A DNA stretch of 64,000 bases, taken from assembly GCA_019746225.1 (NCBI GenBank), contig JAIESE010000043.1, positions 1 to 64,000 on the forward strand. Reading direction: 5' to 3'. A model generated the notes under the pieces. The model searched no databases and was not told the origin of the DNA. It saw nothing but the letters and a program-made list of their open reading frames with translations. Positions 55,614 through 64,000 of this stretch are shown here, one piece after another. Each line of letters opens with the position of its first letter. Positions within the stretch are counted from its first letter, which is position 1. Origin of the DNA: Alphaproteobacteria bacterium (GTDB taxonomy: Bacteria > Pseudomonadota > Alphaproteobacteria > Paracaedibacterales > VGCI01). Both the position numbers and the translations under genes were made by a program.

Positions 55614-55711
55614 CTCCCTCCGCTGGTACGAACCAGATCAGGTTATAGGGTTAAGCGACCACCGCTTTCTCAGCTGAGCTTAGACTCAGCACCCCTGGCT
55701 AATGAGGGGAT
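55614..55711 (-). ncRNA. TPP (thiamine pyrophosphate) riboswitch
   Basis: Read on the minus strand the THI element is clear: CAGGGGTGC at the 5' side, a variable P3 stem (TGAGTCTAAGCTCA), GCTGAGA (core at 55668-55673), ACCCTATAACCTGATCTGG and TTCGTACCAGCGGAGGGA. The P1 stem pairs TCCCCTC near 55704-55710 with GAGGGAG at 55615-55621. The ribosome binding site GGAGG is part of the closing P1 strand, so ligand binding would block translation initiation of the MFS gene, the usual mode in Gram-negative bacteria. Confidence 0.95.
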
Positions 55712-55819
55712 CCTATCGAGGACGCTGAATGGTGTCAAGGGGGGGAGCATCAGAAGATGCTGACATTTGTCTCTAAACCAAGTATATTCCCTTAAAATAA
55801 GAATAATGAAAGAATCACC

Positions 55820-56911
55820 ATGCCAAAGCTCCACCTAAATCCCGACATCTTTTTTATGTTAAAGGATAAGGATATCATTCTGTGGGACTATAAGAATCGT
55901 CAGCAATTTTCTTTAACCCCCCCTTATTTTGAGCGACTCGTCGCTCACTCTCGCGGAGATATCAAGGATAACTCACAACCTCTTATCGACATTGACCAAC
56001 ATCTTTTTAAAGAAGGTATATTACTAAATGAAGCCCCTCTAGAACCCCTCTGGAAGTGGGATAAATTGTCTTATATATATCACCTGGGAACGCGCAATAT
56101 CGTGGCAGATACCCACACTTCTGTTCAAGACTGGGTAGCCGATTATGTCCAGGGATGCGAAGAAGCTGTGGATCGAAAACCACAAGAATTATTCATTAGA
56201 CGAGAAGGCGCTTTAGTCCCCTTACCGGCCCCAAATTTGGAAAGCTTAAATCAATTGCTTTTCAGTGAAATTTTGAAGCAACGCCTAACGGTTCGAACCT
56301 TTGATGGGAAGCCTGTGTCTGTGGAGAATTTGAGCACGCTCCTTTTTGTAACATTTGGTCTATTCCATGGCCCCTGGCAGGATTTAACCGATGCAGGTCT
56401 TCAGGAAATGGGGTTGCGAAAAACCAGCGCTTCTGGCGGTGGCCTCCACCCGAATGAGGCGTATGTAACCATTCTCAATGTGCCTGGCATTGAGCCAGGG
56501 ATGTATCATTATGATGTGGAACGCCACGGACTTGTGCGCGTAAATGCAGCGGTCTCGGATGATCAAGTGGCCGCTTTGTGCATGGGCCAACCCTTTGGAA
56601 ATGGGATAGCCTTTGGCGTCTTTCTCGTCGCCTACTTAAACAAAGCTTGGTGGAAGTATGAGCATTCTCGCGCCTACAGAGTGGTCTTAATGGACGCAGG
56701 CCACCTATCTCAGACTTTCCAATTGGTGGCGACATCCCTTGGAATCCTGACCTGGATGACCGCAAATATCCATGATTTGGACGTCTCCAGTCTGTTAAAA
56801 TTGGAGGGTGTTCATCAGGCTCCATTACATTTCTTAGGGGGTGGTTATGGGAAAAAGTCTGCGGTTTATGAAGGGGTGATTCAGCATTTTAAAGATACTA
56901 AGGGGAGCTGA
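55820..56911 (+). CDS. SagB-type dehydrogenase (nitroreductase fold), orphan
   Basis: 363 residues. The N-terminal 120 residues contain RQQFSLTPPYFERLVAHSRG and a WDKLSYIYHLGTRN segment, as in SagB/ThcOx proteins. The C-terminal nitroreductase domain (about 135-355) has LKQRLTVRTFDGKPVSVENL, TSASGGGLHPNEAYVTILNV (FMN-binding SAS/SGGGLHP signature), GMYHYDVERHGLVRV and AYRVVLMDAGHLSQTFQLVA. SagB enzymes oxidise azolines to azoles in thiazole/oxazole-modified peptides. No YcaO cyclodehydratase, precursor peptide or exporter is adjacent, so either the partners are elsewhere or the enzyme has another substrate. It is divergent from the riboswitch-controlled MFS gene. Confidence 0.88.
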   Translation: MPKLHLNPDIFFMLKDKDIILWDYKNRQQFSLTPPYFERLVAHSRGDIKDNSQPLIDIDQHLFKEGILLNEAPLEPLWKWDKLSYIYHLGTRNIVADTHTSVQDWVADYVQGCEEAVDRKPQELFIRREGALVPLPAPNLESLNQLLFSEILKQRLTVRTFDGKPVSVENLSTLLFVTFGLFHGPWQDLTDAGLQEMGLRKTSASGGGLHPNEAYVTILNVPGIEPGMYHYDVERHGLVRVNAAVSDDQVAALCMGQPFGNGIAFGVFLVAYLNKAWWKYEHSRAYRVVLMDAGHLSQTFQLVATSLGILTWMTANIHDLDVSSLLKLEGVHQAPLHFLGGGYGKKSAVYEGVIQHFKDTKGS

Positions 56912-56927
56912 AGCTGATCACGCCCCT

Positions 56928-57473
56928 TTAACCGCCCTTCCCTTTACGTCTATTTCTTTTCTCCCTCTTCTTCTTTGTACGCGCTTTCGCAGATTTTTTC
57001 TTTTCTGAACTCTTACGGGCTTTTTTTTCTTCCTTTTCCTTTTTCTTTGCCTTCGCTTTTTCCTTTTTTTCCTTCTTCTTTTCTTTATGTTCATTGCTCT
57101 TTTGTTTGTCGCTTTTGCCATCCTCTGTCTTTTTTTCAGCTTTAGCTTTCTCTTTCTTTTCCTTCTTCTTTGCCTTTTTTTCTTCAGTCTTCTTAGCCTT
57201 AGCTTCCTTCTTTTCCTTTTTCTTTTCTTCCTTCTTAGCCTTCTTTTTTTCTTCTTTTTCAGCTTTCTTCTTTTCTTTCTTTTCAGCCTTTTTTTCTTCC
57301 TTAGTCTTTTCGGGACTTTCCTCTTCTTCGGTTTCCTCACCGCTTTCCCCGAGACCACCGAGAAAGTCCCCACCAAAAGCATCAAGGGCTCCTGCCGGCA
57401 ATACCATATTACATTGCACAACCACGGCGATACAAAACAATAAAATAATATTAAAAATGGATTTATCTTCCAT
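56928..57473 (-). CDS. Exported Lys/Glu-rich low-complexity protein
   Basis: 181 residues in the frame with a signal peptide (about 6-30, IFNIILLFCIAVVVQCNMVL then PAGALDAFGG). From residue 45 on it is almost entirely Lys, Glu and Ala in EKKEKKKAEKEEKKK-type runs, ending strongly basic. It would form a long charged helix. The overlapping frame 56918-57421 gives only Arg/Lys runs and is rejected. No family; the composition resembles the TolA arm region but without domains on either side. It is convergent with the SagB-type gene; a possible weak hairpin AAGGGG/CCCCTT lies between them. Confidence 0.6.
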   Translation of the reverse strand: MEDKSIFNIILLFCIAVVVQCNMVLPAGALDAFGGDFLGGLGESGEETEEEESPEKTKEEKKAEKKEKKKAEKEEKKKAKKEEKKKEKKEAKAKKTEEKKAKKKEKKEKAKAEKKTEDGKSDKQKSNEHKEKKKEKKEKAKAKKKEKEEKKARKSSEKKKSAKARTKKKREKRNRRKGKGG

Positions 57474-57811
57474 TTAACTTTCTTTTCTTTAGATTTCAGT
57501 CCTTTTATATTAAATTGTTGATATTTAATATTTAGTGAAATTATTTAGAAATTTAATTAGATACTGCATTTTCTATTTTTCAAAATAGTTCATCGAAAGG
57601 AGAATAAAAAAAGGAACATCACAATATTTCTTATGAAGTGATGTTAAATTTTACGTCAGTTACCCAATAGAGTGTGGTTTGTAAGTCACGCCCATCTCAA
57701 AATGTAAGCTTTTAGAATATTTTATGAAAACTTTAAAGAATCTTTATTGCTCATATCACAAACCCTTGTTAACATTCATTATAATGTAGAGCATTTGAGG
57801 AGGATTATAAT
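57474..57811. other. AT-rich intergenic region between divergent genes
   Basis: No gene recognised. TATAAT occurs at 57780-57785, close to the plus-strand gene at 57812, but without a convincing -35 at 16-18 bp. GAGGAGG lies just before the ATG at 57812. Confidence 0.4.
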
Positions 57812-58843
57812 ATGTGGACAACAACACACAGCAAGGTTATTAAAGGCGTTAAGAAAGAAGTCATCTGGGAACGGTTGTCAGATGTCAGCACATGGCATAC
57901 CTGGATTCCTAATGTTGAATATTGTAAAATGGACAAACCATTTGCAACCGGCAACCGTTATACTCTAAAGCCAAAAGGTTCTTCCCCTATTTCGGTCGAA
58001 CTCATCGAAGTTAAAAAGGATCAGAAATTCATAGGCTGCACTCGTTTCTTTGGGGCAACTATGTATGATATTCATGAAATGCATCCAGATCCGCAAGGCA
58101 CCCGCCTTACCGTTACATTAAAAGTTACAGGACCGCTTGGCTTTTTGTGGAGAAAGCTTGTTGCGGAAAAGATTGGGGCGAATTTACCAAAACTATTTAA
58201 TAACTTGGCAAGCATCGTGGGCGCCCCAGCTGTCAAAAGCGATAATAATCTTCCCCAGACAAGTCTGCCAGGTGATAAAAAACCAAATCTTCACCTTATT
58301 ACTCCGACGTCTCTCAAAGCCAAACCCAAGGTTAAGGCAAAAGCCAAAGGTAAAGTTAAGTTAAGTGTGTCCGCTGATATTAACTCTAAGATAAAGGTAA
58401 CCCCATCTATGTCTCAAACAGCTTTAAAACCAACCCCTACAGCAACTAAAAAGACAAAAGCCAAAACTTCAAAGAAGCCAAAACTAAAAGTTACGTCTTC
58501 TAAGAAAGCCAAGTCGAAGTCTGTAGCGACGAAGAAGCCAACTCTAAAATCTTCAGCCGCTAATAAGCCCAAGACAAAAGCAAAGACAAAGACAAAGACA
58601 AAGACCTTAGCGTCAAAGAAACCGACAACAAAGGCTTCAACGGTTAAGAAATCCAAGCCTAAGACAAAGGCAAAGACAACAGCCTCGAAGAAACCGACAA
58701 CTAAAGCTTCAGCAGCTAAAAAAACAAAGCCAAAGACAACAGCGGCTAAGAAGCCAAAGACGAAGACTAAAGCCGTTAAGAAAACAACAGCGAAAGCGAA
58801 ACCAAAAGCAAAAGCTGTTAAAAAACTGAATGTTAAAGGCTAA
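57812..58843 (+). CDS. SRPBCC-domain protein with a histone-H1-like lysine-rich tail
   Basis: 343 residues. Residues 1-145 form a START/SRPBCC (polyketide cyclase-like) domain: GVKKEVIWERLSDVSTWHTW, CKMDKPFATGNRYTLKPKGS, FFGATMYDIHEMHPDPQGTR and LTVTLKVTGPLGFLWRKLVA. From about 165 the protein is a Lys/Ala/Thr/Pro tail with imperfect repeats such as ASKKPTTKAS and KPKTKAKTKT, like eukaryotic histone H1 or bacterial AlgP/HctB-type DNA-binding tails. The tail repeats are also visible in the DNA. The SRPBCC fold binds hydrophobic ligands; the tail probably binds nucleic acid. I know of no described role for the combination. GGAGG precedes the ATG. Confidence 0.85.
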   Translation: MWTTTHSKVIKGVKKEVIWERLSDVSTWHTWIPNVEYCKMDKPFATGNRYTLKPKGSSPISVELIEVKKDQKFIGCTRFFGATMYDIHEMHPDPQGTRLTVTLKVTGPLGFLWRKLVAEKIGANLPKLFNNLASIVGAPAVKSDNNLPQTSLPGDKKPNLHLITPTSLKAKPKVKAKAKGKVKLSVSADINSKIKVTPSMSQTALKPTPTATKKTKAKTSKKPKLKVTSSKKAKSKSVATKKPTLKSSAANKPKTKAKTKTKTKTLASKKPTTKASTVKKSKPKTKAKTTASKKPTTKASAAKKTKPKTTAAKKPKTKTKAVKKTTAKAKPKAKAVKKLNVKG

Positions 58844-58859
58844 TACAACAGTGTTGAGG

Positions 58860-58905
58860 AATAACTCTTAGATTCATCAGACATTCTGAAGGACGAAGAG
58901 TTATT
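58860..58905. terminator. Composite hairpin between convergent genes
   Basis: AATAACTCTT (58860-58869) pairs with AAGAGTTATT (58896-58905), enclosing an inner stem TCAGA-CAT-TCTGA. It lies between the plus-strand stop at 58843 and the minus-strand stop at 58901, and probably ends both transcripts. Confidence 0.55.
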
Positions 58906-59317
58906 TCTCTACTTTTCTAAGTGCCATACTGAAATATACCCCATCTTTTATAGGATTCCGCCGAAAGTCAAAGCTCTCAAAATGAATGCCAGGCAAAGGG
59001 CTTAGAGCAGCACTCTTCATTGTTAACAAATTGCTTTGTTTTGCATACTCGCGGAAAGTTGTGTTGCCAGGGGTTTTGCCTGTCGTATCTTCAAAGCTAA
59101 AAAAGCGTACCTCATAATCGGTCCCATTTATTGTAATGATTTTTCCTGGAATGCTTGTTGATACACGCTGAGAAGATTTGCACGTGGCAATCTCCTGACA
59201 AGCGTCTATAACATCTTCGAGCTTTAAGGCGCCCTCTTCAAGGTGAATGGTTACCTCATCCGCATTTGTGAAAGCTGCTAAAATGAAACATAAGACGATA
59301 ACAAATTTCTTAAACAT
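58901..59317 (-). CDS. Small exported protein of unknown function
   Basis: 138 residues. Signal peptide about 1-19 (MFKKFVIVLCFILAAFTNA). The mature part starts DEVTIHLEEGALKLEDVIDA, with two cysteines in ACQEIATCKSS that could form a disulfide, then GKIITINGTDYEVRFFSFED and a C-terminal beta-like segment (GIHFESFDFRRNPIKDGVYF). No family recognised. It lies 108 bp upstream of the start of no other gene on its strand; the LRR gene at 59426-61033 is on the same strand upstream, so this could be its distal operon partner. Confidence 0.75.
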   Translation of the reverse strand: MFKKFVIVLCFILAAFTNADEVTIHLEEGALKLEDVIDACQEIATCKSSQRVSTSIPGKIITINGTDYEVRFFSFEDTTGKTPGNTTFREYAKQSNLLTMKSAALSPLPGIHFESFDFRRNPIKDGVYFSMALRKVEK

Positions 59318-59425
59318 GAGTCCCCCAAAAGTTCATGATTTCCAAAGACTATTTATAGCTCTCTCGAGCTCATGAGGTCAATCAGTCTCATAAGGTAAGG
59401 ATAAAAAGGGGACTTATGTCTACTT

Positions 59426-61033
<1,608 letters not shown>

Positions 61034-61207
61034 TGAATACACCTCTCGTTATATATACTTCTCTTATTTTTCTCCAATTCTGGAAATATAAAAAGAGGGA
61101 AAATGAAAGAAGAAGCAGATCTTTTTGATTGTGTGGGAAAAATGCATAGAAAAACCGCCAAGATTTCCGCTATAACAACCCTAGACTAACTTTTTAAGAT
61201 ATTGTTA

Positions 61208-64000
61208 ATGAAAGAACTGGAAAATACTTTAAATCTCCCCTTTGGGTTAACCTTTGCTGATTTATACAGTCGGGAAGGGCTGATCAAACTTGACCAGACC
61301 TTCTTAAGGCACATAGAGGCCCGTAGCAGCGATTTAGCCGAGAAATACAGGGCTGCTCGCGGGGGAGAAACCCTTGATGAAAGCGCGCTTTTGATCGCCC
61401 TGGCGCCGTTTGTTGAGGAGTTTTTGGGAAGTTTGTTTGATGAAACAGCCGCCCGTCAATTGCAAAAAGAGCATGAGAAATTCAAGGTCATTCTTGAGGT
61501 TAACCGACAATTTGTTCAAAGGGTGGCTGTTAAAAAATACCCTAAAGACATTGCTGCAACGATCGATAAAATGCCGCTGCAACATGCTTTGGCTGCCTAC
61601 ACTAATCCTGATGATGAGTATACCTTTGCCTTGCAAATCCTAGATTGGCTAGCAGCTTCAACTGATTACCAAGAAGAGCTTGATCTGGCTGCCAAATATG
61701 CTGCCTGGGCTTCCCAAACCCTTGAAGGCCAGAAACACCATCGGGGCCAAGCATTGTTTTCAGTCCCTCATAAAATTGATCCAGATCATTACATCCCCGT
61801 CGAAGCCTCGGGAATACACAAGGCTTGGGAATTGCCTGAACATTATCACCGCGCTCGGGATGGATTTTCTTTAACCGATCAGGGCCTAAACCTCGAGTCT
61901 GCTTTGCATCAAGCAAATTACTGTATCTGGTGTCACCATCAAAATAAAGACTCTTGCTCCAAAGGATTAAAGCCAAAAACACAACAGGAAGATCAAACTC
62001 GATTCCAAAAGAATAGATCTGGTGCCTCCTTGATTGGCTGCCCCTTGGAACAAAAAATATCTGAGATGAATGAGGTTAAGAGCCTCGGGCTCTCTATAGC
62101 TGCTCTTGCAATCATCATGATTGATAACCCTATGGTCCCGGCTACAGGCCATCGAATCTGTAATGATTGCATGAAGGCTTGCATCTTTCAAAAGCAAGAC
62201 CCTGTTAACATTCCTGGTACTGAAACACAAATTCTGAAGAGTGTCTTATCACTCCCTTGGGGTGTGGAGCTTTATAGTTTGTTGACCAGGTGGAATCCAC
62301 TTAATTTTAGTCGTCCCCTTGTATTGCTCGACTCTGGCTATAAGGTCCTTGTGGTAGGAATGGGCCCAGCCGGATTTACTCTTGCTCATCATTTGATGAA
62401 CGATGGACATACGGTTGTTGCTATTGACGGTTTGAAGATCGAGCCCCTTCCATCAGAATTTTCAGGAATTGATCAGACTGGGACGCGCGTGCCTTTTCTA
62501 CCCATCAAATCATACCAAGCTATCGAAGAAGATTTGCACAGTCGCCTTAATGGCGGATTTGGAGGTGTCGCTGAATATGGGATTACAGTTAGGTGGGACA
62601 AGAATTTCTTAAAATTGATCCGACTTGTATTAGAGCGGCGACCTAATTTCGGCTTATTTGGTGGGGTCCGTTTCGGGGGCACTCTCACAATAGATCAGGC
62701 ATTTGAATTAGGCTTTGATCACATCGCCCTGTGTATGGGGGCGGGAAGTCCCACGCTAATCCCGATGAAAAATAGTTTAGCACCAGGAGTTCGGCAAGCA
62801 AGCGATTTCCTAATGGCTTTACAACTTACCGGCGCCGCCAAAGAGTCGTCTCTTACCAACCTGCAAGTCCGAATGCCTGTTGTCGTGATCGGCGGAGGTC
62901 TCACAGCCATTGATACAGCAACAGAAGCGATGGCCTATTATCCAGTCCAGGTAGAAAAATTCGCAAAGCACTATCATGAGTTGGTGGCAACCTATGGGGA
63001 AGAATTTGTAAAAGCTTCATGGACTCCTCTTGACCATGAAATTGCAAATGAGTTTTTAACTCATGCCCAAATCATTCAAGAAGAGCGCCATCAAGCCAAC
63101 CTTAAAGGCATTCCTGTGAATCTTCAAAAACTTATGAAGTCATGGGGAGGTGTTACTGTTGCGTATCGTCGATCTCTTAACGAAGCACCAAGTTATACCC
63201 TTAATCATGAGGAAGTCGCCAAAGCTCTTGAAGAGGGAATCTCGATTCTAGATCATGCCACACCTATGGCTGTTGAAGTTGACACTCTCGGGCATGCCCA
63301 AGGGCTTAATGTTCATCGTCCTGAAGGGATAATAACATTACCGGCTCGGGGAATATTAATAGCCGCTGGCACAAAACCCAACATTAATCTAACCTATGAT
63401 GATCCAAGCTCTCTGATTTTAAGTGATCACACTTTTCAAGCCGTTGATGACACAGGAGAGCCGGTTCACCCTGAAAGATTGGCCAAGCCAGAGAATCCCC
63501 AAGTACTGATGAATGTTCGAGCAGACCAAAAAGCGATCAGTTTTTTTGGAGATATGCACCCCTCTTACGCGGGCAATGTAGTCAAGGCTATGGGCAGTGC
63601 AAAACAGGGATATCCTGTAATCTCCCGTATGATGAAAAAAACTGCCCCCTCTTCCATTTCAGGATCCAGGCTGTTGACCGAACTTAATTCGTGTCTGAGG
63701 GCAACCGTACAGGCCGTTCATCGATTGACGCCCACCATCGTTGAAATCGTGGTGCACGCCCCCCTGGCTGCCCGCGCCTTTCGACCTGGTCAATTCTATC
63801 GCCTTCAAAATTTTGAGGCCCTGGCCCCCCAAATTAAGGGAACGCGTTTCGCTATGGAGGGGCTTGCCCTAACGGGCGCTTCTGTTGATCGGGAGCGGGG
63901 ATTATTATCCTTGATTGTCTTGGAAATAGGGGGATCTTCTGATTTATGCGGATATCTCAAGCCCCAAGAGCCAATTCTTCTGATGGGACCAACGGGTAAC
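61208..64000 (+). CDS. Large FAD/Fe-S pyridine-nucleotide oxidoreductase, GltD-like plus ferredoxin-reductase-like (partial)
   Basis: The frame opens at the ATG at 61208 and stays open for 931 codons to the window end, so the C-terminus is missing. The first 230 residues are helical and unrecognised. A Cys-rich block follows: C239/C242/C249 (YCIWCHHQNKDSC), C278 in GCPLEQKISEM, and C318/C321/C325 (CNDCMKAC), as in the Fe-S N-terminal domain of GltD-type proteins. Two nucleotide-binding folds come next: VVGMGPAGFTLAHHLMNDGH (about 383-402) and VVVIGGGLTAIDTATEA (about 558-574). From about 830 a ferredoxin-NADP reductase-like domain begins (VQAVHRLTPTIVEIVV, FRPGQFYRL). The order recalls NfnB-NfnA fusions (electron bifurcation or NADH:NADPH transhydrogenation). 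The exact role is uncertain. Confidence 0.85.
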   Translation, partial: MKELENTLNLPFGLTFADLYSREGLIKLDQTFLRHIEARSSDLAEKYRAARGGETLDESALLIALAPFVEEFLGSLFDETAARQLQKEHEKFKVILEVNRQFVQRVAVKKYPKDIAATIDKMPLQHALAAYTNPDDEYTFALQILDWLAASTDYQEELDLAAKYAAWASQTLEGQKHHRGQALFSVPHKIDPDHYIPVEASGIHKAWELPEHYHRARDGFSLTDQGLNLESALHQANYCIWCHHQNKDSCSKGLKPKTQQEDQTRFQKNRSGASLIGCPLEQKISEMNEVKSLGLSIAALAIIMIDNPMVPATGHRICNDCMKACIFQKQDPVNIPGTETQILKSVLSLPWGVELYSLLTRWNPLNFSRPLVLLDSGYKVLVVGMGPAGFTLAHHLMNDGHTVVAIDGLKIEPLPSEFSGIDQTGTRVPFLPIKSYQAIEEDLHSRLNGGFGGVAEYGITVRWDKNFLKLIRLVLERRPNFGLFGGVRFGGTLTIDQAFELGFDHIALCMGAGSPTLIPMKNSLAPGVRQASDFLMALQLTGAAKESSLTNLQVRMPVVVIGGGLTAIDTATEAMAYYPVQVEKFAKHYHELVATYGEEFVKASWTPLDHEIANEFLTHAQIIQEERHQANLKGIPVNLQKLMKSWGGVTVAYRRSLNEAPSYTLNHEEVAKALEEGISILDHATPMAVEVDTLGHAQGLNVHRPEGIITLPARGILIAAGTKPNINLTYDDPSSLILSDHTFQAVDDTGEPVHPERLAKPENPQVLMNVRADQKAISFFGDMHPSYAGNVVKAMGSAKQGYPVISRMMKKTAPSSISGSRLLTELNSCLRATVQAVHRLTPTIVEIVVHAPLAARAFRPGQFYRLQNFEALAPQIKGTRFAMEGLALTGASVDRERGLLSLIVLEIGGSSDLCGYLKPQEPILLMGPTGN

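Noticed and set aside
56918..57421. 167-codon Arg/Lys-rich frame overlapping the exported Lys/Glu-rich gene
   Set aside because: It is the shifted reading of the AAG/GAA-rich tract and lacks a signal peptide and ribosome binding site.
57087..57477. Plus-strand Phe/Leu/Ser-rich frames resembling membrane proteins
   Set aside because: These are antisense readings of the lysine-rich tract; hydrophobicity is a by-product of TTC/TTT runs.
61048..61077. Promoter candidate TTGGAG-18-TATAAC for the LRR gene at 59426
   Set aside because: The transcript start would fall within the ribosome binding site (61042-61047), so it is unlikely to be functional as read.

Overview
The window reads as a chromosomal segment of a host-associated alphaproteobacterium. 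The tol-pal locus, lnt followed by an XRE regulator, the UvrA form with only half of its first zinc-finger cysteines, a gene-transfer-agent-type terminase, several ProP-family MFS carriers and a large set of Sec-signal proteins with eukaryotic-like motifs (LRRs, an F-box-like segment, ubiquitin-interacting-motif-like helices) together suggest an intracellular lineage such as the Holosporales/Paracaedibacter-Odyssella group. That placement is inference; no rRNA is present to test it.

Layout. 0-7.7 kb: tRNA-Leu(UAG), a small HTH protein, miaA, the complete tolQ-tolR-tolA-tolB-pal block closed by a strong terminator, then galU. 7.7-13.6 kb: an HTH-MFS operon, a signal-peptide methyltransferase, then ugd and a phosphomannomutase/phosphoglucomutase gene, which with galU supply sugar nucleotides for envelope polysaccharide. 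13.6-17.5 kb: tsaC/sua5-uvrA. 17.5-22.2 kb: three secreted proteins of unknown function and a Bax-inhibitor-1 family protein. 22.2-25.3 kb: VgrG with a PAAR-like DUF4280 protein that carries a MORN-like repeat insert. 25.5-27.1 kb: ruvA-ruvB. 27.1-37 kb: secreted proteins (small coiled coil, F-box-like, LRR, second signal-peptide methyltransferase) interleaved with an AbiU2-like HEPN gene, palindromic repeats and mutS. 37.3-43.4 kb: orphan phage/GTA terminase, MFS carrier, LysR-methyltransferase pair, Bcr/CflA exporter with a possible leader peptide. 43.4-45.5 kb: secreted coiled-coil protein with two UIM-like motifs and a near-consensus promoter overlapping a direct repeat. 45.7-54.3 kb: nusB, lolA, an unknown 644-residue protein, a nitroreductase, lnt, XRE, YgjP-type metallopeptidase, SOUL protein, mutY. 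54.3-61 kb: a TPP-riboswitch-controlled MFS carrier, an orphan SagB-type dehydrogenase, two lysine-rich proteins (one an SRPBCC domain with a histone-H1-like tail), a small secreted protein and a large secreted LRR protein. 61.2 kb to the end: a large flavin/iron-sulfur oxidoreductase that runs off the window.

The housekeeping genes concern envelope integrity (Tol-Pal, Lnt, LolA), DNA repair (UvrA, RuvAB, MutS, MutY) and tRNA modification (MiaA, TsaC). Between them sit about a dozen Sec-exported proteins without recognised enzymatic homology, plus a type VI-like spike module. The most notable signals are a possible ubiquitin-directed set of secreted proteins, a three-member methyltransferase family of which two members are exported, a PAAR-like domain split by MORN-like repeats, and a riboswitch that predicts a thiamine-related substrate for an otherwise generic MFS carrier.
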